The position numbers and the translations under genes were made by a program. Below the pieces are notes generated by a model. It was not told the DNA's origin. It saw only the letters and a program-made list of their open reading frames with translations, and did not search any database. Below, one piece after another: positions 9,164 through 15,801 of a stretch of 64,000 bases of DNA; positions within the stretch are counted from its first letter, which is position 1, and every line of letters starts with the position of its first letter. This DNA comes from Xylanibacter caecicola (GTDB lineage: Bacteria > Bacteroidota > Bacteroidia > Bacteroidales > Bacteroidaceae): the NCBI RefSeq assembly GCF_013166515.1, contig NZ_JABKKJ010000011.1, positions 1 to 64,000 of the forward strand. The letters are read 5' to 3'.

Positions 9164-11161
9164 TTATAATGTAATAGTTGCGGATAATTGCCAGTTGCGC
9201 CCCTGCATGGGGTAGTACTGTATTATTTCGTACTGCTCGTCCGTGAGATTGTATATGCTTCCCGCCACCTGCAGCGCGCAGCTCCTCAGTTTGAACTTGC
9301 GCGAGAGGGTTATGGAGTGGTCCCAATACGGTTCGAGCCTGTACTCGTCCGTAGACTGACTCATGCTGTAGCGTTCGCCGCAGGCATTGACGCTGTATCC
9401 GATGCTCATCCAGGGCGTGTTTAGTGTCAGTGTGCCGTTGCCGCTGTTCACGGGCGTGTAGGGCAGCTGCCTGTTGTAGCTCGAACGCTGCGTATCGGTC
9501 TTGTCTACGGCTTTCTGGAGAGTATAGGCAGCCGTCAGTTCGGCGTCGAAGCCCTTTGCGATGTGCCATCCCAAAGCCATTGTGGCGTCTATTCCGGTGA
9601 TGTGCACCTTGCCGAAGTTCGCCATCTTCCATACGTATGTTGTCGGAAAGGCGACTATCTTGTCGCTGACGTTGTTGAAATAGCCGTCGACGGTAATCTG
9701 CATGGAGAGCGTCCTGCCTGTTTTCCCCGCCCATGTCATGCCGGCGTTGTACTCGACAGCCTTTTCCGGCTTCAGTCCGGTGTTGCCTATGTGCATGTAG
9801 TACAGGTCTGTGAACGTAGGTATGCGGAACGTGCTCTTTATCATCGCGCGCACAAACAAAGAGCGGTCGGCGATGAGGCGGTAGGATGCCGACAGCGAGG
9901 GGGAGAGCCGCTTGCGGTCGGCGGGCTTGTCGCCCTTGTCCACATGCTCGGCGGCGTATGTCCCTACGATGTTGCCGTTTACGGTCAGCCGCTTGCCACT
10001 GTATCGGGCGGACAGGGCGCTCAACGATGTGTAACGCTTGGGATCGGGCTGCGTCTCGATGTTGTTGCCGAGGGTGTTGATGAAGAAGTCCTGTGCAAAA
10101 GCCACCGAGACGTTCTTTACGGGGAGCCACATGAGCGTCGACGAGGCGTAGTATTCGTTCTGCCGGTTTATGTCTGTCAGCCTGCCGTCGGGGTATTTCA
10201 CGTTGATGTCCTCGTATCTGTTCCACGAATGCGTGTATTTCAGTATGGCGTTGAGCTTCAGTCTGTTGCCGAAACTCCTTTTATAAACGCTTTGTGCAAA
10301 GAAGTTCTCGTCCCAAAGACGCTCCTTTGCATCGTTGTTGTATAGGATTACGACGCCCGGCAGCCCCCTTTCCGAATAATAGTAGTATGCCTTTGAGTGA
10401 AGAGTGGCGCCGTTGTCGAACGTGTTGTGCATGTTCACCTCGCCCTGCCACGAGTATATGTCGCTGTTCCTGCGCTTCTCGGTTGTCGTAAGCCTGCCGT
10501 TCTTCAGTTCGAACGGGTATGCGCCGTCGGCGCGCATGAATGTGGCGTTGGCGGATACCACCGTCTTCTCCGACAGCTTTTTCCATAACGACATCGTGGG
10601 GCTTACCATACCGAAGGAACCGCCGCGGAGCTTGCTCTTGAACGTCCAATCCTTGGCGTCGAACCGCGGCAGCTCGGTTTCTATCGACAGCAGTGCCGCC
10701 GAGGCATAGTGGCGCGCCGTCTGCATAGGGTCGCTGCCTTCGCCCAATGCGAGCGACAGGCGCGCTATGTTGTCGCTCATGAAATGTCCGATGTCCACCT
10801 GCCCGGCTTGTGTGTTGTTTATCGTCACGCCGTCGTAGCTTATGGCGGTGTGGTGCGCGCCGATGTTCCTCGCCGATACGGTTTTCATTCCGCCTATGCC
10901 CCCGTAGTCCTTCACGCTCGCCCCGGCGAACTTCTTGGCGATGTCTGCCACGGTGTGAAAACCCATGATGTCGACAGTCTCTTTATCTATCGTCTGCAAC
11001 GGCTTGTCCGACAGTATGTTGCCCGATGTGCGTTTTGCCGACACTTCAACGCCGTCGATGGCTTTCGTCTTGCCGCAGACAGAGTCGTTTCCTGCCGTCT
11101 GACCGCAGACAGCTACCCCGGATGTGCACAACAGTGCTGCGATTGTTAGAATCTTTCTCAT
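9164..11161 (-). CDS. btuB: TonB-dependent cobalamin outer-membrane receptor BtuB
   Basis: This 665-residue protein has a signal peptide (MRKILTIAALLCTSGVAVCG). The plug domain (about 35-150) contains KTVSARNIGAHHTAISYDGV, and a 22-strand barrel follows, ending in aromatic-rich beta strands (RNWQLSATITL). The start at 11161 is chosen because the signal peptide begins there. The upstream in-frame extension is riboswitch sequence. It is the first gene of the btu operon, 22 nt before btuG, and lies 48 nt downstream of the riboswitch core. There is no CarboxypepD_reg N-terminal extension, so it is a classic BtuB/FepA-type receptor rather than SusC-type. It imports cobalamin using TonB energy. Confidence 0.88.
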   Translation of the reverse strand: MRKILTIAALLCTSGVAVCGQTAGNDSVCGKTKAIDGVEVSAKRTSGNILSDKPLQTIDKETVDIMGFHTVADIAKKFAGASVKDYGGIGGMKTVSARNIGAHHTAISYDGVTINNTQAGQVDIGHFMSDNIARLSLALGEGSDPMQTARHYASAALLSIETELPRFDAKDWTFKSKLRGGSFGMVSPTMSLWKKLSEKTVVSANATFMRADGAYPFELKNGRLTTTEKRRNSDIYSWQGEVNMHNTFDNGATLHSKAYYYYSERGLPGVVILYNNDAKERLWDENFFAQSVYKRSFGNRLKLNAILKYTHSWNRYEDINVKYPDGRLTDINRQNEYYASSTLMWLPVKNVSVAFAQDFFINTLGNNIETQPDPKRYTSLSALSARYSGKRLTVNGNIVGTYAAEHVDKGDKPADRKRLSPSLSASYRLIADRSLFVRAMIKSTFRIPTFTDLYYMHIGNTGLKPEKAVEYNAGMTWAGKTGRTLSMQITVDGYFNNVSDKIVAFPTTYVWKMANFGKVHITGIDATMALGWHIAKGFDAELTAAYTLQKAVDKTDTQRSSYNRQLPYTPVNSGNGTLTLNTPWMSIGYSVNACGERYSMSQSTDEYRLEPYWDHSITLSRKFKLRSCALQVAGSIYNLTDEQYEIIQYYPMQGRNWQLSATITL

Positions 11162-11208
11162 AATGATGTTGTTGTTCTGCAGCTTTCCTCGAGCACGCAG
11201 AAAATATA

Positions 11209-11390
11209 TACACATGCCGGAGGCAGGTCTTCTGACTTTGTTGCCCGTAGACAAACGCCTTCCCGATAGTATCAGTGGCTTTGTGTTTGTCTCGCAAACG
11301 GCAGCTTACAGCAGCGGGACTGTTCAGGACTCTCACCTGATTCCCTTTTAATTGCACTGGTTACGCGAGTTCGAGATAACGGAAATCCGA
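11209..11390 (-). promoter_or_regulatory. Cobalamin (B12) riboswitch in the btu operon leader
   Basis: On the minus strand the conserved class I blocks occur in order. They are GGGAAT (11340-11345), GGTGAGAGTCC and CCCGCTGCTGTAAG-type sequence (about 11303-11338), GCCACTG (11273-11279) and the B12 box GTCAGAAGACCTGCCT (11221-11236), followed by CCGGCATGTG. The element ends about 50 nt before the btuB ATG, which suits control of translation by sequestration. A clear U-tract terminator is not visible. The 5' boundary (about 11390) is approximate because a palindromic repeat begins at 11398. Confidence 0.93.
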
Positions 11391-11397
11391 ACATATC

Positions 11398-11579
11398 CTC
11401 CTCATGTAGGGACATATTCTTGTATTTGTCCGCACGCATCGAAGAGGCGTTCAGATAAGAAGTCAATGTCTTCAATACAAATGCCTTGTCGTTTTGTCGC
11501 TTTTATCTGTGTGAACAGTATAAAGAACGCCTCTATGAGGCGTGCGGACAGATACAAGAATATGTCCCTACATGAGGAG
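11398..11579. mobile_element. MITE-like palindromic repeat, copy 1 (abuts the cobalamin riboswitch)
   Basis: Two arms of about 55 nt (11398-11452 and 11525-11579) are inverted repeats with few mismatches. Each arm holds the family core TGTAGGGACATATTCTTG followed by TATTTGTCCGC. The centre (about 72 nt) has no coding potential. Five further relatives are in the window. The outer GGTGTGTCAAAA-type end seen in other copies is not evident here, so this copy may be a truncated or arm-expanded form. Confidence 0.75.
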
Positions 11580-11644
11580 AACACGACTGAAGCGATTGTT
11601 GCTTATCCCGAACCCACGTATTGGTTGCAAACCTACAGCGGCTG

Positions 11645-11679
11645 CAAAGATACGAATAAGTCGATAATAAAACAACAAA
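11645..11679 (-). promoter_or_regulatory. Predicted promoter of the btu operon
   Basis: On the minus strand TTTG (11676-11679) is followed after 23 nt by TATCTTTG (11645-11652), matching the -33/-7 pattern of Bacteroidetes sigma-70 promoters. Transcription would start near 11640 and give a leader of about 480 nt containing MITE copy 1 and the riboswitch. The block is closely similar to the porD promoter at 13.13-13.17 kb. Confidence 0.5.
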
Positions 11680-11689
11680 TTTATTTGTT

Positions 11690-11765
11690 TTTTGTCGAGA
11701 GGGAGGAGATAAGGGAAGGAGATAAAGGAAGATAAGAGGGGAGATATGGGGGAGATAGAGGACGT
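11690..11765 (-). repeat. TTATCTCC-rich purine/pyrimidine tract next to the btu promoter
   Basis: Read on the minus strand, this is a run of imperfect 7-9 nt units of the type TTATCTCC (GGAGATAA on plus), preceded by GGCATACGTCCTCTATCTCC. It sits directly upstream of the btu promoter. Inverted relatives lie at 12.9-13.07 kb (before porD) and 17.69-17.76 kb, and a GGAGATA-rich version lies inside the 55.4 kb element. It is non-coding. Confidence 0.6.
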
Positions 11766-11987
11766 ATGCCTCCGATGCGTGTTCTCCAACGGGTTGCGTA
11801 TTCTCCAACGGGTAGAGCTGTACCATGGTGCAGCCGAAAAGAATATGGATAATTACCCGAATAGATTTGAATGATAAGCCGATGTGATTGCGAATGACGC
11901 AAGCTATGCGGTTTCGGATGCTCCGGGGAGCATCCCTACACGGCGCAGGTATAAATTATGAATTATCAATTATTAATTATAATGGCG
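11766..11987. other. Intergenic segment with a short hairpin and AT-rich palindromes
   Basis: No gene is seen. The stretch holds two copies of TTCTCCAACGGGT (about 11779-11815), a perfect 9-bp hairpin GGATGCTCC/GGAGCATCC (11916-11935) and AT-rich interlocking palindromes (AATTATCAATTATTAATTAT, about 11961-11980). A similar AT-rich block occurs at about 22,053-22,085, beside the partner repeat island. Confidence 0.5.
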
Positions 11988-12642
11988 TTTTTCCTTTCTT
12001 TTTGATTTTCCATAACCCCGAAATACGGCGATATTCAGAAAAAAGAAGCATGTCGGGGCGAAAGAACGCCAAAATACGCGTGCTGGTATAACGTGTTTGA
12101 TATCAGTAAATTACGTCAGGAAGCAGGAAAGTGTGCATCGTTTAGGGCTGGAAAGCGCCTTATAATGTCCCATAAACAGTATTTTTGCCCTGTTTAAATA
12201 TGCTTTTCGGGGTTCTATCGCATATGAGATGTAAACGTATCGCATATGAGATAGAAATGTATCGCATATGAGATGGAAATCTGTAGCATATAGTAGAGAA
12301 CTCTGTGGCATATAGTAGAGAACTCTGTAGCATATAGTAGAGAAAGCTGTGGCATATAGTAGAGAAATCTGTGGCATATAGTAGAGAAATCTGTGGCATA
12401 TAGTAGAGAAATCTGTAGCATATAGTATGGAAATCTGTAGCATATAGTACAGAACTCTGTAGCACCTCTTTAAAGAGTTCCTAAATACCCTTTTTACCCT
12501 GCAAAAGGCGGCGTTTCAGACGTAAAATGCCCGTCCTTTCATCCTCAAAAGCATGTTTTCTCGCCTTTTACGACCGCTTTTAACGTCTCTTAATACGTAG
12601 AACGCGACTTGCAGACGATAGTTTTGAAATGACAAAGTGATA
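11988..12642. repeat. Composite intergenic repeat, copy A (inverted relative to copy B at 22.1-22.5 kb)
   Basis: The left edge (11988-12025) is the exact reverse complement of 22468-22505 (38 of 38 nt). The right edge (about 12597-12642) is about 90% identical to the reverse complement of 22099-22145, including AAGTCGCGTTCTACG. Intermediate blocks also match in order, such as AACGTGTT and CACGCG near 12080. Copy A is longer because it contains an array of eleven 22-bp units. No open frame looks like a gene. Confidence 0.7.
12217..12458. repeat. 22-bp tandem array, eleven units
   Basis: Units start every 22 nt from 12217 to 12437. The first three carry ATCGCATATGAGAT. The next eight carry GCATATAGTAGAGAA or close variants, each joined by a [AG]TCTGT[AG] link. 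Units differ at a few positions, and there are no unique 25-40 nt spacers, so this is not a CRISPR array. Frames on the minus strand stay open only because 22-nt units lacking stops are repeated. The same unit family occurs inverted at 49,837-50,122. Confidence 0.9.
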
Positions 12643-12723
12643 GGTAAAAAAGGAAAACAGTTGACAAATGAAAAGCCCACGAAGGTGATTTATAATTGGA
12701 GAGGACGTCTTTTGTGCCGTGTA

Positions 12724-12875
12724 GGAGGGTGTGTCAGAACAAGCAGTCACCTGCGTTGTAGGGACATATTCTTGTATTTGTCCGGTACAGATCCACTGAT
12801 TTTCAAATTGTTATGGGCGGACAAATACAAGAATATGTCCCTACAACAGCAGATATCGCATTTTGACACCTTCCC
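12724..12875. mobile_element. MITE-like palindromic repeat, copy 2
   Basis: This element of about 152 bp has outer ends GGAGGGTGTGTCAGAA on the left and the complement of GGGAAGGTGTCAAAA on the right. The inner arms TTGTAGGGACATATTCTTG plus TATTTGTCCG are perfect, around a loop of about 30 nt. There is no transposase gene. It lies between composite repeat A and the porD promoter module. Confidence 0.8.
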
Positions 12876-12904
12876 GAAGCGCAGGGTATATATCATGTAT
12901 ATAT

Positions 12905-13075
12905 GAAGCGACAAGGCATACGTCCTCTATCTCCCCATATCTCTTATCTTCTCTATCTCCTTACGCTATCTTCTCCTGTTGGAGAACACATCTTGAAGGC
13001 ATACGTCCCTTTATCTCCCCCATATCTCCCCTTTATCTCCTCTTATCTCCTTTGTTTTATCGAATATTCTTCGTA
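12905..13075 (+). repeat. TTATCTCC-rich tract upstream of porD, two GCATACGTCC-led blocks
   Basis: Two blocks each begin with GGCATACGTCC (about 12915 and 12997) and continue as runs of TATCTCC-type units. A short hairpin-like CTCCTGTTGGAG lies between them. The arrangement mirrors the tract at 11,690-11,765. No gene is seen. Confidence 0.6.
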
Positions 13076-13134
13076 CATTTGACTTCGCCTTCGGCTACGT
13101 CCAATGTACTCCGTCTCGGCAAAAAACAAATGAA

Positions 13135-13169
13135 TTTGTTGTTTTGCTCTCAACTTATTCGTACATTTG
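13135..13169 (+). promoter_or_regulatory. Predicted promoter of porD-recN
   Basis: TTTG (13135-13138) and TACATTTG (13162-13169) are spaced by 23 nt. The -7 box ends only 5 nt before the porD ATG, so the transcript would be leaderless or nearly so. The block shares long stretches with the btu promoter, including AATTTGTTGTTTT and ACTTATTCGTA before TTTGCA. Confidence 0.55.
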
Positions 13170-13174
13170 CAATC

Positions 13175-14077
13175 ATGAAATACATATTGATGATATTATT
13201 TGCCGTGGTTGCGGCGATAAAGACGGATGCGCAGGAGCTTCAGGCGCGCGTCACGATAAATCATAACCAGATACAGGGAACGGATGCGAGCGTGTTTGAC
13301 AACCTGCAGCAGACGTTGGAGCAGTTTATAAACGACATGCAGTGGACGTCGTTGCAGTTTCAGAAGAACGAACGCATCGTCTGCAACTTCAATATCACCG
13401 TGACAAAATACGACCAGTCGTCGAATATCTTCACGTGCAACGCGCTGATACAGGCAAACCGACCGGTGTACAACTCCTCGTACACCACCACCTTATATAA
13501 TAATAAGGACGATGAGTTCAATTTCGAGTTCGCACAGTTCGACCAGCTCAACTACAACGAAGAGCAGATAGACAACCAGCTGACGGCGCTCATCGCCTAT
13601 TACGCCTATCTTATAATCGGTCTCGACCTCGACAGCTTCTCTCCCATGGGCGGCGAGGACCTTCTGCAGCGTTGTCTCAACCTTACGAACAATGCGCAGA
13701 ACCTGTCGTATCCCGGTTGGAAGGCTTTTGAGAACGACCGTAACCGCTTTGCCATCATCAACGACTATATGGAGGGCGCCATGCGACCGTTCAGACAGTT
13801 GCAGTACGACTACTACCGCACGGGACTGGACGAGATGGCGAACAATGCGGAGCGCGGACGCACCAACATAACGACGACGATAGAGACAAATCTAAAGAAG
13901 GTGCACGAAGACAAGCCTTTGAGTCTCCTGCCGCAGATATGGACGGACTACAAGAAGGACGAGCTGGCGAGCATATACAAGGGCAAAGGCACGCCGAAGG
14001 AGAAGGAAAGCGTTTATGATATCCTCTTTTCCATAAACGCGTCGCAGAACAATTATTGGGAGAAGATAAAGGAATAA
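13175..14077 (+). CDS. porD: DUF4835 family protein (type IX secretion-associated PorD)
   Basis: This 300-residue secreted protein has a signal peptide at 1-19 (MKYILMILFAVVAAIKTDA). The DUF4835 domain fills the rest, with characteristic blocks VTINHNQIQGTD (25-36), QFINDMQWTS (48-57), ERIVCNF (65-71) and AYYAYLIIGLDLDSF (about 146-160). The start at 13175 follows the signal peptide and the promoter; the longer upstream frame runs through repeats. DUF4835 proteins are annotated as PorD, linked to the type IX secretion system, but their molecular role is poorly defined. It lies 23 nt upstream of recN, an arrangement common in Bacteroidetes. Confidence 0.85.
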   Translation: MKYILMILFAVVAAIKTDAQELQARVTINHNQIQGTDASVFDNLQQTLEQFINDMQWTSLQFQKNERIVCNFNITVTKYDQSSNIFTCNALIQANRPVYNSSYTTTLYNNKDDEFNFEFAQFDQLNYNEEQIDNQLTALIAYYAYLIIGLDLDSFSPMGGEDLLQRCLNLTNNAQNLSYPGWKAFENDRNRFAIINDYMEGAMRPFRQLQYDYYRTGLDEMANNAERGRTNITTTIETNLKKVHEDKPLSLLPQIWTDYKKDELASIYKGKGTPKEKESVYDILFSINASQNNYWEKIKE

Positions 14078-14100
14078 GAAGCATATAACGTGAAACTGAA

Positions 14101-15765
14101 ATGCTGAAACAACTATATATAAAGGATTTTACCCTTATTGACACGCTCGACATGCGTTTCTTCCCCGGTTTCTCCGTGATAACGGGCGAGACGGGCGCGG
14201 GAAAGAGCATTATACTCGGTGCGATAAACCTGTTGCTGGGGCAGCGGGCGGACATGAAACTGATAAAGACGGGATGCAGCCGCTGCGTGATAGAGGCGCA
14301 TTTCGACCTCAGCCGCTATGACATGGAGGCGTTTTTCACAGAAAACGACATAGACTACGATGCCGACGACTGTATACTGAGGCGCGAACTGACGAGCGCC
14401 GGGAAGAGCCGCGCGTTTATAAACGACACGCCCGTGCCGCTCACGACGATGCGCCGGCTCGGCGAGCAGCTGATAGACATACACAGCCAGCATCAGAACC
14501 TGTTGCTGAGCGATGAGGACTTCCAGTTGAACGTAGTGGACGTCATTGCGCAGGACAAGGACGCGCTCGACGACTACAGGCGTGAGTTTGCCGGATACAT
14601 CGCCGCCGTAAAAGAGGCGGACCGCGTGCGACGTGAGATAGAAGACGGTATGCGCAACGAGGACTTCATACGTTTTCAGTATAACGAACTGTGCGATGCC
14701 CAACTTGAACCGGACATACAGGAGGCTCTCGAGCAGGAGAGCGAGACGCTGAACCATGTGGAGGAGATAAAGACAGCCTTGTTTGCCGCCGACAGCATAC
14801 TTGCAGGCGGCGACGGCGAGGGCGTGGTGGAGCGTCTGAAGGAAGTTGCACGCACGCTCGGCGGCATCGGCGGCATCTGTCCGGACATAAAGGATGCGGC
14901 GGAAAGGCTCGACAGTTGTTATATCGAACTGAAGGATATAGCCGACGAGGTGAGCGGCAATGCAGAAAGCATAAGTTTCGACCCGCAGCGTCTGGAGGTT
15001 ATCAATTCAAAGCTCGACCGTATCTATTCCTTGCAGCAGAAACATCATGTGTCTACGGTGGACGAGCTGTTGAAGATACGGCGGCACCACGGCGAATTGT
15101 TGGAAAACATAGACAACAGCGACGCGCATCTTAAGGAACTTGAGGCTGAGAAGCAGCGGATATTCAAGTTGTGTGAGGAGAAGGCGGCGCGCATGTCCGG
15201 GCTTAGGCGTAAGGCGGCGGGCGTGATAGAGGGGGAGATGCAGAAGAGGCTCGTGGCTCTCGGCATGCCAAATGTGCGCTTTTCAGTTACTCTGGAGCAT
15301 AAGGACTTGGCAGCCGACGGTGCCGACCGTGTGGTGTTCATGTTCAGCGCCAACAAGAACATGCCCCTGCAACCTGTCTCGGAGGTGGCGTCGGGCGGAG
15401 AGATCGCGCGTGTGATGCTGTCGCTGAAGGCTATGATAAGCGGTGCGGTGAAGTTGCCGACAATCATCTTTGACGAGATAGACACCGGCGTGAGCGGTAA
15501 GGCGGCAGAGCGCATGGCGATGATAATGCAGGAAATGGCGTTGAAAGACAGACAGGTCATCAGCATCACGCATCTGCCGCAGATTGCCGCGCGCGGCACG
15601 ACGCATTACAAGGTATATAAAATCGACACTTCCGGCGGAACGGAAAGCCGCATGGATGTTCTGTCGCCCGATGACCGCGTGCGTGAGATTGCTCAGATGC
15701 TCAGCGGCTCGGATGTCAGCGAAGCGGCGGTCAGCAACGCGAAAGAACTGCTTGGGATGATATAA
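14101..15765 (+). CDS. recN: DNA repair protein RecN
   Basis: This 554-residue SMC-like ATPase acts in double-strand break repair, holding or compacting DNA ends in the cytoplasm. Walker A is GETGAGKS (29-36). The ABC signature region is SGGEIARVMLSLKAM (about 431-445). Walker B is IIFDEIDTGVSGKAAERM (about 456-473), followed by the H-loop region ITHLPQIAA. The centre (about 165-370) is coiled coil with EQESETLNHVEEIKTA-type heptads. Length and motif order are normal for RecN. It is probably co-transcribed with porD, and the next gene follows after 36 nt. Confidence 0.95.
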   Translation: MLKQLYIKDFTLIDTLDMRFFPGFSVITGETGAGKSIILGAINLLLGQRADMKLIKTGCSRCVIEAHFDLSRYDMEAFFTENDIDYDADDCILRRELTSAGKSRAFINDTPVPLTTMRRLGEQLIDIHSQHQNLLLSDEDFQLNVVDVIAQDKDALDDYRREFAGYIAAVKEADRVRREIEDGMRNEDFIRFQYNELCDAQLEPDIQEALEQESETLNHVEEIKTALFAADSILAGGDGEGVVERLKEVARTLGGIGGICPDIKDAAERLDSCYIELKDIADEVSGNAESISFDPQRLEVINSKLDRIYSLQQKHHVSTVDELLKIRRHHGELLENIDNSDAHLKELEAEKQRIFKLCEEKAARMSGLRRKAAGVIEGEMQKRLVALGMPNVRFSVTLEHKDLAADGADRVVFMFSANKNMPLQPVSEVASGGEIARVMLSLKAMISGAVKLPTIIFDEIDTGVSGKAAERMAMIMQEMALKDRQVISITHLPQIAARGTTHYKVYKIDTSGGTESRMDVLSPDDRVREIAQMLSGSDVSEAAVSNAKELLGMI

Positions 15766-15801
15766 TATATATAATGTATAGGTTTAATTTTATTTGACGA
15801 T

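Noticed and set aside
11162-11254. N-terminal extension of btuB by 31 codons
   Set aside because: It lies in the B12 riboswitch region, and the signal peptide starts at the ATG at 11161.
12217-12458. CRISPR array
   Set aside because: The period is only 22 nt, units are contiguous and diverged, there are no unique spacers, and no cas genes are in the window.
12111-12465. Several overlapping minus-strand open frames rich in YATDFSTICHRFLYYM-like text
   Set aside because: They are translations of the 22-bp tandem array in different frames. The repeated unit simply lacks stop codons, and there is no start context or conserved protein character.
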